From Paenimyroides ummariense (GTDB lineage Bacteria > Bacteroidota > Bacteroidia > Flavobacteriales > Flavobacteriaceae), in the NCBI RefSeq assembly GCF_900115115.1, contig NZ_FOVI01000026.1:1-39206 (forward strand): a stretch of 39,206 nucleotides of DNA, read 5' to 3'. The notes under the pieces were generated by a model, which saw only the letters and a list, made by a program, of their open reading frames with translations, made no database searches and was not told the DNA's origin. Every line of letters starts with the position of its first letter. Within the stretch, counting starts at the first letter, position 1. Below are positions 6,573-15,248 of this stretch, piece by piece. The translations under genes were made by a program, and so were the position numbers.

Positions 6573-9008
6573 TTATCTCAACTCTGCACCAACTTCTGTC
6601 TGTAACTGGTTTTGAATTTTACTCATTATTTTATCAATCTGTGCATCGGTTAAGGTTTTGTCTTTGTCTTGTAACTTCATGCTGATTGCATAAGATTTAG
6701 TTCCTTCAGGTAATTTATCGCCTTGATAGACATCGAACAAAGAAACATCAGAAATCAAGTTTTTATCAACCTGTTTTACAATTTTATAAACATCTGCAAA
6801 CGAAACTTCATTCTTTATCAATAATGCCAAATCGCGTTTTACAACTGGATATTTAGAAATTTCTGCAAATTTAATTTTGCTCGAAACTACGTTTAAAATC
6901 GTATTCCAATTAAAATCGGCATAAAAAACATCTTGTTTAATATCGAAATGTTTCAAGATCGATTTCTTTACATTACCAAACGCAACTACTTTTCTGTCGC
7001 CTAAATAATAGGTGATTCCTTCAGAAAAAACATCACTTTCATTAGGTCTTGTTTCAATATTTTTAAGTCCTAAACGAAGCAATAATGCATCGATATATCC
7101 TTTAAACAAAAAGAAATCAACAGATGTTGCAGGTGTATTCCAATTGATACCGTTACTGTTTCCTGTTGCAAATAAAACCAAATGTTTGTATTCTTCGTAA
7201 CCAGACAACGTTTTGGCGTAGGTTTTACCAAATTCAAAATACTTTAAGTCGGCTTTTTTACGGTTGATGTTGTAAGCAATCGATTCTAACCCACCAAAAA
7301 GCAAGGTTTGACGCATGATTGATAAATCCTGACTTAACGGATTTAAAATGGCAACCTGCTGGTTTTTATTGATATCAGCAATTAAATCTGAATAAGCTGT
7401 GGTTGTTAACGAATTCGACATTGTTTCGTAAAAACCTTGACTTACCAACTGATCTGCTGCAATATTTTGCACTTTATGATCGTCGGTTTTAGATCCGTAA
7501 GCAATTGTTGCGTTAATTTTAGATCCAACTTTTATGTTGTTGAAACCATACACACGAAGAATTTCCTCAATAACATCGATCTCACGCTGCACATCAACAC
7601 GGTAAGGCGGAATCGACAATCCTAAACCTTTATCGGTAATATTCGTAACTTTAATGTCTAACGAAACCAAAATTTTCTTGATTGTTTCGTTTGGAATATT
7701 CTCTCCTAAAATCTTGTTGACGTTGCTGTAGTTTAAGAATACAGAGAAATCTTCTATTTTCTTTGGATACAGATCAGTAATGTCAGACGTAATTTCACCG
7801 CCAGCAATATCAGTAATTAATATAGCGGCATGTTTTAAAGCGTATGTGGTAATGCTTGGATCGATACCTCTTTCAAAACGGAACGATGCATCGGTAGAAA
7901 TACCATGAGCTTTCGCCGTTTTACGAATGCTTACCGGATTAAAATACGCACTTTCTAAAAATATAGCTGTTGTGTATTCGCTGACTCCAGAATTTAATCC
8001 GCCTAAAACACCTGCCAAACAAAGCGGTTGGTTTTCATCGCAAATGACAATGTCTTCTGCATGCAACGTACGTTCAACACCATCTAATGTTGTAAATTTT
8101 GTGCCTTCTGTAGCATTTTTTACGATAATCTTGTTTCCTTTAATGCGCGATGCATCGAAAGCGTGCAATGGCTGACCCAATTCGTGTAACACGTAATTAG
8201 TCGCATCAACAATATTATTTTTTGGAGTGATACCAATTGCTTTTAACGAATTTTGCAACCAAGCCGGCGAAGGTTTCACTTCGATACCCGAAATGGTTAC
8301 ACCCGCATAATGCGGTGCCAATTTGCTGTCTTCAACAATAATATCGTACTTCAAGGTGCGTTTTTCAACCTTAAACTTGCTTATACTTGGTGTAATTAAT
8401 TCAGAATAAGTATTTTGCGGTTTGTTTTGAATTAAACCTGCACGCAAATCACGCGCAACACCCCAATGACTCATAGCATCGGCACGGTTTGGCGTTAAAC
8501 CAATTTCAAAAACGGTATCAGTATATACTTCAAAAACTTCGGCAGCTGGCGTACCTGGTTTAAATTTATCATCTAAAATCATAATTCCATCATGACCTTC
8601 GCCTAGACCTAATTCGTCTTCGGCACAAATCATTCCGAAACTTTCTTCGCCACGAATTTTACCCTTTTTAATAACAAAATCATTACCTTCTTTATCAGTC
8701 AAAACAGTGCCAATAGTTGCAACCGGTACTTTTTGCCCCGCAGCCACATTTGGTGCGCCACAAACAATTTGTACAGGTGGTTCACCATTGCCTAAATCAA
8801 CTTTTGTGATACGAAGTTTGTCTGCATTCGGATGTTGTTCGCACGAAATTACATGACCAACAACAACACCTTTTAACCCACCTTTTAAACTTTCGTAAGC
8901 GTTGATACCTTCTACTTCCAATCCTAAATTCGTTAAAATTTCGGCTGTTTCTTCCGGAGCGATATCTAATTTGATAAACTGCTTTAACCAGTTATATGAT
9001 ATTTGCAT
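6573..9008 (-). CDS. pheT: Phenylalanine--tRNA ligase beta subunit
   Basis: An 811-residue beta subunit of the alpha2-beta2 enzyme that charges tRNA-Phe. Domains in order: N-terminal helix (MQISYNWLKQFIKLDI), tRNA-binding OB fold (~39-150, with EQHPNADKLRITKVDLG and VCGAPNVAAGQKV), B3/B4 editing region (~215-390, with LGQPLHAFDASRI and LESAYFNPVSIRKTAKAHGISTDASFRFERG), B5 domain (~405-475), the catalytic-like core (~490-690, with NPLSQDLSIMRQTLLFGGL) and the C-terminal anticodon-binding FDX-ACB domain (~715-811, with SKYPVVKRDLALLI). Length is typical. pheS is not adjacent, which is common in Bacteroidota. A promoter lies 20 bases upstream, so it is transcribed separately from the mutS2 operon. 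Confidence 0.97.
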   Translation of the reverse strand: MQISYNWLKQFIKLDIAPEETAEILTNLGLEVEGINAYESLKGGLKGVVVGHVISCEQHPNADKLRITKVDLGNGEPPVQIVCGAPNVAAGQKVPVATIGTVLTDKEGNDFVIKKGKIRGEESFGMICAEDELGLGEGHDGIMILDDKFKPGTPAAEVFEVYTDTVFEIGLTPNRADAMSHWGVARDLRAGLIQNKPQNTYSELITPSISKFKVEKRTLKYDIIVEDSKLAPHYAGVTISGIEVKPSPAWLQNSLKAIGITPKNNIVDATNYVLHELGQPLHAFDASRIKGNKIIVKNATEGTKFTTLDGVERTLHAEDIVICDENQPLCLAGVLGGLNSGVSEYTTAIFLESAYFNPVSIRKTAKAHGISTDASFRFERGIDPSITTYALKHAAILITDIAGGEITSDITDLYPKKIEDFSVFLNYSNVNKILGENIPNETIKKILVSLDIKVTNITDKGLGLSIPPYRVDVQREIDVIEEILRVYGFNNIKVGSKINATIAYGSKTDDHKVQNIAADQLVSQGFYETMSNSLTTTAYSDLIADINKNQQVAILNPLSQDLSIMRQTLLFGGLESIAYNINRKKADLKYFEFGKTYAKTLSGYEEYKHLVLFATGNSNGINWNTPATSVDFFLFKGYIDALLLRLGLKNIETRPNESDVFSEGITYYLGDRKVVAFGNVKKSILKHFDIKQDVFYADFNWNTILNVVSSKIKFAEISKYPVVKRDLALLIKNEVSFADVYKIVKQVDKNLISDVSLFDVYQGDKLPEGTKSYAISMKLQDKDKTLTDAQIDKIMSKIQNQLQTEVGAELR

Positions 9009-9027
9009 TGATTTGTTTTTTAAAGCA

Positions 9028-9035
9028 CAAATATA
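9028..9035 (-). promoter_or_regulatory. -7 promoter element TATATTTG of pheT
   Basis: Minus-strand TATATTTG (plus strand CAAATATA), 20 bases before the pheT ATG. No leader peptide or T-box is possible in so short a leader. Confidence 0.6.
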
Positions 9036-9072
9036 CAGATTGCTGTACGTTTGATGAAATTATTTGTTTTAT

Positions 9073-9495
9073 TTATGATAAAAATTTTGAGCGGACTTCG
9101 GCAGACGGAATCATACATTCGTCTTTTTTACCGTACCATTTATAACGATTTTTGGCAACATAGCGATACACCGAATTACGCAAACTTTTTGGAACTATTT
9201 TACCAATTTGCAACAACGGATAGAAACCGTTTAACTGTTTAGCAATTTCTATGGCAGCATCGCTTTCGGTATAATATGCCACACCCGGATTATATAGAAT
9301 GATAGAATCTACCGACGGATTTACGCCAATGTATTTAATGATTTCTTTACCAAAATCGGACTGTAACGATGCAAAAACAAAAACATTATTTTTATCTGCT
9401 TTTATGACTTTTTGAATGGTTTCATCGCAAAAATTACAAACGCCGTCAAAAAGAATCAACTGTTTATTTGATGGTATTTTATCAATTATACTCAT
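9073..9495 (-). CDS. DCC-family thiol-disulfide oxidoreductase (DUF393)
   Basis: A 140-residue protein with the family signature DGVCNFC (17-23) just after the first strand (KQLILFDGVC), followed by FVFASLQSDFGKEI and the SVDSIILY segment. The two cysteines, Cys20 and Cys23, form a CxxC thioredoxin-like motif, but the cellular substrate of DCC proteins is not known. There is no signal peptide, so it is cytoplasmic. It is the last gene of the probable mutS2 - lipoprotein - DCC operon, 13 bases after the lipoprotein gene. Confidence 0.88.
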   Translation of the reverse strand: MSIIDKIPSNKQLILFDGVCNFCDETIQKVIKADKNNVFVFASLQSDFGKEIIKYIGVNPSVDSIILYNPGVAYYTESDAAIEIAKQLNGFYPLLQIGKIVPKSLRNSVYRYVAKNRYKWYGKKDECMIPSAEVRSKFLS

Positions 9496-9508
9496 TTTTT
9501 ATTGATTT

Positions 9509-9970
9509 TTATTCAATAGATATTATATCGGGTAATTCTTTTAAACGAATCGATTTGTCTTTGTTTTTATTAATGTATTCTATGATTAGATTAAAATCTT
9601 TAAACTTACCCATAATTTTATCATTTAAACTATAGTAACCAAAATAGTCAACACAAATAATGTTATTATCAAATTCTAATTTATACCTAACATCAATATA
9701 GTTAGGCTTAAAGTTAATACTATCTGGATTGTGAATATTAATAGTTATCTTTTCTCCAAATTCTCTCTCATAGATTTCAAAATATGAAATACTCGATTCT
9801 AAATTTTCTATAAACTCTTCACAATTAATACTTTTTATTGTTGTTACACCTACATTGCAATAGAAGAATTTACCATAATAAACTTTATCCTGGTTAGAAT
9901 TTTCATGAATAGTTTGTTTACATGAAGTTACAAGTAATAAATAAATTAAGATTAAACTAATTCTAATCAT
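9509..9970 (-). CDS. Predicted lipoprotein, function unknown
   Basis: A 153-residue protein with a lipoprotein signal (hydrophobic LILIYLLLV then lipobox VTSC, Cys17). Two cysteines near residues 38 and 50 of the mature region could pair. I recognise no family. The gene is noticeably more A+T-rich than its neighbours, often a mark of recent or fast-evolving accessory genes. It sits 6 bases downstream of mutS2 and 13 bases upstream of the DCC gene, so it is probably co-transcribed with both. Confidence 0.65.
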   Translation of the reverse strand: MIRISLILIYLLLVTSCKQTIHENSNQDKVYYGKFFYCNVGVTTIKSINCEEFIENLESSISYFEIYEREFGEKITINIHNPDSINFKPNYIDVRYKLEFDNNIICVDYFGYYSLNDKIMGKFKDFNLIIEYINKNKDKSIRLKELPDIISIE

Positions 9971-9976
9971 TTTTGA

Positions 9977-12151
9977 TTACTTTTTTCGTTCGACCATTTC
10001 TAATTGATCCAAAGCAACTTTCGATGTAAAAAAACCGTAGTTTACTGTTGCTTTATTCTTCTCGATTGAATCAATAGTTCCAACCGATTTTCCATCGATC
10101 ATGCGAACGCGATCGCCAACTTTTAACTCGAAATTTGTTTTATTTGCCTGTTGTTGCTGTTGTTCTTTAGCTTTTTTCTCTTTCTTTTCTTCTCGAATTT
10201 TTTCCAATTTTTGTTCTACATCAACCTTTAACTGTAAAATTTCCTGTTCTTTTACTTTTTTCTCTTTTATGGTAATTTTTTTTCGTTTAGAATTTTCAAT
10301 TTCAACCGTTTTAAGCAATTCGCCAATAAGCGTTTTCTTGTCTTTATTGTTGAAATATTTTTCAGAAAGATCATCAAAACGTTGTCCTAAATAGATCAAT
10401 CGCTGGTTCGCATCGTACAATTCCTGATAACGTTCTAACTTATCTTGAATTTTTGTGTTGATGTTATTCATTTTATTGCTTTCTTCACGGGCACGTTTTT
10501 CTTCTTCTTTTAAATTTTCCGATGTTTTCTCTAAACGTGAACGTTCTTTTTGAAGATTTGCAATGGTTTTATCAAAACGGACCTTATCTGTTTCGATTTT
10601 CTTTTTCGCCCGATTAATCAATCCATACGGTATTCCGTTTTTCTGTGCAACTTCAAACGTAAAAGAACTTCCAGCTTGCCCTAAACTCAATTTATACATG
10701 GGTTCTAACGATTTTTCATCGAACATCATGTTGGCATTTGTTGCGTGCGGCAGTTCGTTCGCCAGAATTTTCAGGTTGGTGTAATGCGTAGTGATGATTC
10801 CGAAAGCTTCCCGATCATAGAACTCTTCCAGAAAAACTTCAGCCAAAGCTCCACCTAATTCCGGATCGGATCCTGTACCAAATTCATCAATTAAAAACAA
10901 GGTTTTATCGTTACATTTCTTCAAAAAATAATTCATGTTTTTCAATCGATAACTATAAGTACTTAATTGATTTTCAATAGATTGATTGTCTCCGATATCG
11001 GTTAAAATTCTATCGAACAAAAACGTTTCACTGCGTTCGTGTACCGGAATCAACATACCGCTTTGCAGCATTAACTGCAACAAACCAATTGTTTTTAATG
11101 TAATTGATTTCCCGCCCGCATTTGGTCCCGAAATAACAATAATACGCTCATTATTAGTTAATTCTATGGTTTGCGGATATGTTTGTTTGCCCTTAATTCG
11201 ATTGTTTAATAACAAAATTGGATGGAACGCATCGCGAAAAAATAATCTTTTTTCTGTTGAAATAGTTGGCAGAATTCCGTTTATTTTTTCGGCATGTTTT
11301 GCTTTTGCAGCAACAATATCAATATGCGCCAAAAGATTCTGGAAAACAATCAGTTCCTCATGAAACGGACGAATACTATTGGTTAAAACACGTAAAATGC
11401 GCATGATTTCCTCGCGTTCTTCGTATTCTAAATTACTTAATTCCCTTGAAAATTTAAACGTATTTTCGGGTTCCATGTAAATAATGCTTCCTGTTTTAGA
11501 CTGACCCAAAACCGAACCTTTTACTTTTTTACGATGCATTGCCAAAACCGCCAAAACCCTGCGATTTTCTACAATTGACTCTTTAATATCATCTAAATAC
11601 CCTGCCGAATTATACTGTTGCAATGCAAAACCAAAACTCTGATTTATCTTTCCGCGAACAATCTGAATATTTTGTCTAATTGCTTTTAAATCAACCGATG
11701 CAGTATCTTTAATTTCGCCGTATTTATCTAAAACCTGCTCAATATTTTGCAGAATCAATTTATTAGGCTGGGTTATAGTTGTAGCATTGTATAATGCACT
11801 GTAATATTCGTGAAATTTCTTTAAAAAAGTAATTAATTCGTTCGTGGTTGAAACCAAAGAAGCTATTTTTTTAAAGCTTGATGCTTCTAAAAAACTGTCT
11901 TCGATACGCAACATTTTTAATTCGTAATTAATAGGATCAAAATAATGCGATGGTATGGCGTTTTGATTGCTGAAAGAAGATACGTATTCCGACGTTTGTT
12001 TTAACTCTTCTAAAAGCTGTTCTTTATTATCAATTGGTTCTATAAGCAATGCATGTTCCTTACCAATTTCGGTGGTACATAAATCGCTTATTTGTTCTAA
12101 TATGGTGCTGAATTCTAAATCTTGTAGCGTTTTTTTCGCAATCAATTTCAT
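9977..12151 (-). CDS. mutS2: MutS2 family ATPase lacking the Smr domain
   Basis: A 724-residue MutS2 paralogue. The N-terminal core (KTLQDLEFSTILEQI) and clamp region lead into the ATPase with Walker A GPNAGGKS (about 342-349), Walker B LFLIDEFGTGSDPELGG and the ITTHYTNLK switch. A long coiled coil follows (~510-660), rich in Lys/Glu and ending in a short glutamine run, then a KOW-like beta segment (VGDRVRMIDGKSVGTIDSI). The protein ends there: the C-terminal Smr nuclease domain of Bacillus MutS2 (about 785 residues) is missing. MutS2 proteins limit recombination or rescue collided ribosomes; without Smr, cleavage by this domain is not expected. I prefer the ATG at 12151 because the one at 12169 would coincide with the predicted transcription start. 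Confidence 0.92.
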   Translation of the reverse strand: MKLIAKKTLQDLEFSTILEQISDLCTTEIGKEHALLIEPIDNKEQLLEELKQTSEYVSSFSNQNAIPSHYFDPINYELKMLRIEDSFLEASSFKKIASLVSTTNELITFLKKFHEYYSALYNATTITQPNKLILQNIEQVLDKYGEIKDTASVDLKAIRQNIQIVRGKINQSFGFALQQYNSAGYLDDIKESIVENRRVLAVLAMHRKKVKGSVLGQSKTGSIIYMEPENTFKFSRELSNLEYEEREEIMRILRVLTNSIRPFHEELIVFQNLLAHIDIVAAKAKHAEKINGILPTISTEKRLFFRDAFHPILLLNNRIKGKQTYPQTIELTNNERIIVISGPNAGGKSITLKTIGLLQLMLQSGMLIPVHERSETFLFDRILTDIGDNQSIENQLSTYSYRLKNMNYFLKKCNDKTLFLIDEFGTGSDPELGGALAEVFLEEFYDREAFGIITTHYTNLKILANELPHATNANMMFDEKSLEPMYKLSLGQAGSSFTFEVAQKNGIPYGLINRAKKKIETDKVRFDKTIANLQKERSRLEKTSENLKEEEKRAREESNKMNNINTKIQDKLERYQELYDANQRLIYLGQRFDDLSEKYFNNKDKKTLIGELLKTVEIENSKRKKITIKEKKVKEQEILQLKVDVEQKLEKIREEKKEKKAKEQQQQQANKTNFELKVGDRVRMIDGKSVGTIDSIEKNKATVNYGFFTSKVALDQLEMVERKK

Positions 12152-12173
12152 TTGTAAATACTCTATCAAACAT

Positions 12174-12181
12174 CAAATTTA
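12174..12181 (-). promoter_or_regulatory. -7 promoter element TAAATTTG of the mutS2 operon
   Basis: Minus-strand TAAATTTG (plus strand CAAATTTA). Transcription would begin near 12168, placing the ATG at 12151 after a short leader. The divergent ung promoter lies 32 bases away. Confidence 0.55.
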
Positions 12182-12212
12182 CAAACAATTTATCATTTAA
12201 AGGAATATGTGC

Positions 12213-12220
12213 TACATTTG
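12213..12220 (+). promoter_or_regulatory. -7 promoter element TACATTTG of ung
   Basis: Matches TAnnTTTG, 20 bases before the ung ATG at 12241. Confidence 0.6.
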
Positions 12221-12240
12221 AATTTTAAAAAAAGAATAGA

Positions 12241-12903
12241 ATGAATAGCTGGAAAGAATTTATCGCCTTAGAATCATCAAAAGATTATTATCAGAAATTG
12301 AAACAAATAGTTGATGCTGATTATGAAAAGGAAACGATTTATCCACCAAAAGAATATATTTTCAACGCATTTAAATATTGTCCGTTAGATAAAGTTAAGG
12401 TTGTTATTCTGGGTCAGGATCCTTATCACGGACAAGGTCAAGCGCATGGTTTAAGTTTTTCTGTGAATAAAGGAATTGGTTTACCACCATCATTACGAAA
12501 TATTTACGGTGAACTACAAACCGATGTCAATTTCTATAATCCGGGTCATGGCGATTTAACCGAATGGGCTAAACAAGGGATCTTATTGTTGAATGATGTT
12601 TTAACTGTTAAAGCAGGTCAAGCTGCGAGCCATCAAAAATTAGGTTGGGAACAGTTTACTGAAAATGTAATTAGTTTTCTATCGAACGAAAAAAGTGGTT
12701 TGGTTTTTATGCTGTGGGGAAATCACGCGTTTAAAAAAGGAAAAAACATAGACAGATCTAAACATTTAGTTTTATCAAGCGGGCATCCGTCACCCATGAG
12801 CGCCAATCAAGGCAAATGGTTTGGCAACAGACATTTTTCTCAAGCAAATAATTATTTAATTCAACAAGATAAAACACCTATCAATTGGCAATTGAGCTAT
12901 TAA
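12241..12903 (+). CDS. ung: Uracil-DNA glycosylase
   Basis: A 220-residue family-1 uracil-DNA glycosylase that excises uracil from DNA to start base-excision repair. The water-activating loop GQDPYHG (58-64, catalytic Asp60), the proline-rich loop LPPSL (81-85), the uracil-binding LLLND segment (115-119) and the leucine-loop region SSGHPSP (179-185, His182) are all present. The residue after HPSP is Met rather than the usual Leu (HPSPMS), a conservative change in the DNA-intercalation loop. Length is typical. It is divergent from mutS2 and has its own promoter. Confidence 0.97.
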   Translation: MNSWKEFIALESSKDYYQKLKQIVDADYEKETIYPPKEYIFNAFKYCPLDKVKVVILGQDPYHGQGQAHGLSFSVNKGIGLPPSLRNIYGELQTDVNFYNPGHGDLTEWAKQGILLLNDVLTVKAGQAASHQKLGWEQFTENVISFLSNEKSGLVFMLWGNHAFKKGKNIDRSKHLVLSSGHPSPMSANQGKWFGNRHFSQANNYLIQQDKTPINWQLSY

Positions 12904-13046
12904 TACTTTACAAATTAGTTAAAATGCAAACAATAATGTTAAAAAGTAAATTTAACTTGGTAGCCTTTTATAATAAAAGTATATTTAATGAATAAAATTT
13001 GTTTTTGTCTAAAAAACAAAAATTTGTTTGTTGTTTACTTAAATTT

Positions 13047-13076
13047 AAAAGCTACCTGTTAATTTGGGTAGCTTTT
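13047..13076 (+). terminator. Terminator-like hairpin between ung and aroC
   Basis: Stem AAAAGCTACC (13047-13056) with GGTAGCTTTT (13067-13076), 10 bp, followed by TATTAATTTT. It lies about 145 bases after ung and just before the aroC promoter element. An imperfect extra copy of the right arm, GGTAGCCTTTTA, lies at 12959-12970. The stretch 12904-13046 otherwise holds only A+T-rich sequence and a weak inverted repeat near 13002-13022. Confidence 0.65.
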
Positions 13077-13078
13077 AT

Positions 13079-13086
13079 TAATTTTG
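13079..13086 (+). promoter_or_regulatory. -7 promoter element TAATTTTG of aroC
   Basis: Matches TAnnTTTG, followed by CAGAAAATAC, with the aroC ATG 17 bases downstream. It overlaps the tail of the preceding terminator hairpin's T-rich stretch. Confidence 0.6.
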
Positions 13087-13103
13087 CAGAAAATACTATT
13101 AAT

Positions 13104-14147
13104 ATGTCTGGCAATTCAATTGGAAATAAATTTAAACTAACAACGTATGGCGAATCGCACGGAGCGGCAATTGGAGGAATAATCGATGGATGTCCGTCTA
13201 ATGTGGTGTTAGATTTAGATGCTGTTAAATTGGAATTAGATCGAAGAAAACCTGGACAGTCGAAATTAGTTACTCAAAGAAAAGAAGCAGATGAAGTTAT
13301 TTTTTTGTCAGGTATTTTTGAAGGCAAAACCTTGGGAACTCCCATTGCTTTTCAAATAAATAATACCAATTCAAAATCTGATGATTACAATTTGCTTAAA
13401 GATGCTTATCGTCCGAGTCATGCCGATTTTGTGTATCAGCAAAAATACAAACACCGTGATTACAGAGGCGGTGGTAGAAGTTCAGCTAGAGAAACTGCGG
13501 CTCGAGTTGTAGGTGGTGCCATTGCAAAGCAAATTATTAAACCTGTAGAGATCACAGCATATGTTTCTTCGGTTGGAACAATTTCTGTCAATAAAAAATA
13601 TACAGAACTTAATTTATCATTAACGGAAACCAACAATGTTCGCTGTCCCGATGTTGAAATTGCCCAGCAAATGGAACAACTTATTTTAGAAGCCAAGAAA
13701 AAAGGCGATACTGTTGGAGGTGTTATAACTTGTGTGATAAAAAATGTGCCGATTGGTTTGGGCGAACCGGTTTTCGATCGGTTAGAAGCCAATTTGGCAA
13801 AAGCAATGTTGTCTATCAACGCCTGTAAAGGCTTTAGTTTTGGTAGTGGTTTTGAAGGAACTAAAATGTTTGGATCGCAACACAACGATTATTTTAATGA
13901 AGACGGATCTACCAAAACCAATTTTTCAGGTGGAATTCAAGGCGGAATAAGCAACGGAATGGATATTTATTTTGATGTTGCTTTTAAGCCAGTCGCTACA
14001 TTGTTGCAACCGCAAGAAATGTTAACCACGAAAGGAACATTGGAAGTTATTAAAGGAAAAGGCAGGCACGATGCTTGTGTTCTTCCTCGTGCTGTACCCA
14101 TTGTAGAAGCGATGGCTGCTTTGGTAATTGCCGATTTTATAGTTTAA
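13104..14147 (+). CDS. aroC: Chorismate synthase
   Basis: A 347-residue enzyme making chorismate from 5-enolpyruvylshikimate-3-phosphate, the last step of the shikimate pathway; it needs reduced FMN. The family signatures are present: GESHG near the N-terminus, the [15 protein letters not shown] segment, [31 protein letters not shown] in the FMN site (quoted in part: key residues are the [10 protein letters not shown] run), and the C-terminal [18 protein letters not shown] set the start at the ATG at 13104, which follows a promoter and gives the conserved [20 protein letters not shown]. The longer frame from 12999 would run through the terminator hairpin. Its stop overlaps the stop of the convergent gene by 4 bases. 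Confidence 0.96.
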   Translation: MSGNSIGNKFKLTTYGESHGAAIGGIIDGCPSNVVLDLDAVKLELDRRKPGQSKLVTQRKEADEVIFLSGIFEGKTLGTPIAFQINNTNSKSDDYNLLKDAYRPSHADFVYQQKYKHRDYRGGGRSSARETAARVVGGAIAKQIIKPVEITAYVSSVGTISVNKKYTELNLSLTETNNVRCPDVEIAQQMEQLILEAKKKGDTVGGVITCVIKNVPIGLGEPVFDRLEANLAKAMLSINACKGFSFGSGFEGTKMFGSQHNDYFNEDGSTKTNFSGGIQGGISNGMDIYFDVAFKPVATLLQPQEMLTTKGTLEVIKGKGRHDACVLPRAVPIVEAMAALVIADFIV

Positions 14148-14806
14148 TCATTACATTCCATCAAAATTAAATGCCCGTTTTTGTAAGTAATTTCAACCAA
14201 ACCATCCGTTAAAACCTCGTTACTGCTTCCGGGTTTAAATCCTAAAATTAATGAATCGTTTTTAAGCTCGTATTTTAAGTTTTTTGTCGAAATTCCATCA
14301 ACAGTTCCAACAGGAATCAACGATAAAATAGTTTCTTTTGGATACCATTTCACGAAATTTTTCTGCAAAGGAAAAATTTTAGAATAATCGTCGATCATTA
14401 CTAACTTTATAACTTCTTGATATTTAATAAGATTGGTGATGTTTGTAAACGTATGATCCATTCTTTTGCCGGTTGCCCAAACAATATTCGCTGCAGGTAT
14501 TCTTCTGTTGATCAAATAATTAATCGCCTTGTCAATATCGTACGAATCCTGCTCGGCTAACTTCACAATTTCAATAGGATACTGCAAATTCTTGTAATAT
14601 TCGTAATCAAAATCACGGTCAAAATCGCCAATCAACACATCAACTTTAATTCCCAAATCCAAAACGCGCGTAATGGCACTATCTAACACAATAACCAACG
14701 GATTCCATTCCAATAATTGGTTCAATAATTCCATAGAACAAGCTTCGCCATTGGCAATTATTAATGCAGGTTCCTGATCGTCGCGTACAATATGGTGTGA
14801 AGACAT
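14144..14806 (-). CDS. Thiamine diphosphokinase
   Basis: A 220-residue thiamine pyrophosphokinase that transfers pyrophosphate from ATP to thiamine. It shows GDFD (60-63), the acidic pair in [12 protein letters not shown] (Asp90, Asp92), and GKRMDHTF (113-120), which together form the nucleotide and metal site of the family. The C-terminal ~80 residues (TILSLIPVG to ECND) form the beta-sandwich thiamine-binding domain, with [12 protein letters not shown] matching the family's conserved strand. Length is typical (about 210-220). It converges on aroC with a 4-base overlap at the stop codons and no terminator between them. No other thiamine gene is nearby, so it may salvage imported thiamine. 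Confidence 0.88.
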   Translation of the reverse strand: MSSHHIVRDDQEPALIIANGEACSMELLNQLLEWNPLVIVLDSAITRVLDLGIKVDVLIGDFDRDFDYEYYKNLQYPIEIVKLAEQDSYDIDKAINYLINRRIPAANIVWATGKRMDHTFTNITNLIKYQEVIKLVMIDDYSKIFPLQKNFVKWYPKETILSLIPVGTVDGISTKNLKYELKNDSLILGFKPGSSNEVLTDGLVEITYKNGHLILMECND

Positions 14807-14866
14807 TTATTTGAAGTTTTAAAACCACTAAATTAAGATGTTTTCTTTATTTTAAAAGGATTTAAT

Positions 14867-14874
14867 TATATTTG
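14867..14874 (+). promoter_or_regulatory. -7 promoter element TATATTTG of the rhodanese gene
   Basis: Exact TAnnTTTG match, 23 bases before the ATG at 14898. Confidence 0.6.
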
Positions 14875-14897
14875 AAGAAAATTTAAATTCTTATACA

Positions 14898-15203
14898 ATG
14901 GATTTACAACAGGAACAATGGTGGAGCGATTTTCAGAATGATGAAAACGCTGTTTTATTAGATGTTCGTACAGAAGATGAAGTAAGCGAAGGTGCAATTC
15001 CAGGAGCAGTTCATCATGATTTTTATCAGGGACAGGATTTTTTAAATGCTTTAGAAAATTTAGATAAATCGAAAAATTATTATGTTTATTGCCGTTCTGG
15101 AAACCGCAGCGGACAAACGTGTTTATTGATGAACCAGTTAGGTTTTGAAAACACTTTTAACTTGGTTGGCGGAATGAACGAATGGGAAGGACCAACGGAA
15201 TAA
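14898..15203 (+). CDS. Single-domain rhodanese-like protein
   Basis: A 101-residue single rhodanese domain. LLDVRTEDEVSEGAIPGAVH (20-39) is the conserved first half, and the active loop CRSGNRSG (65-72) carries the catalytic Cys65 followed by the typical six-residue loop of a sulfurtransferase rather than a phosphatase. The closing GGMNEWEG matches the family. It has no signal peptide, so it is a cytoplasmic sulfur carrier or transferase; the acceptor is unknown. It has its own promoter and terminator and appears to be monocistronic. Confidence 0.92.
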   Translation: MDLQQEQWWSDFQNDENAVLLDVRTEDEVSEGAIPGAVHHDFYQGQDFLNALENLDKSKNYYVYCRSGNRSGQTCLLMNQLGFENTFNLVGGMNEWEGPTE

Positions 15204-15205
15204 TT

Positions 15206-15225
15206 AAGGCGAAAGCCTTTTTTTT
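15206..15225 (+). terminator. Rho-independent terminator of the rhodanese gene
   Basis: Compact stem AAGGC / GCCTT with a GAAA tetraloop, followed by eight T. Confidence 0.8.
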
Positions 15226-15248
15226 ATGTATCTTTTTAAGATTTTATA

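Noticed and set aside
12999..13103. Longer aroC frame starting at 12999
   Set aside because: It reads through a terminator hairpin and a promoter element, and the family N-terminus begins at 13104.
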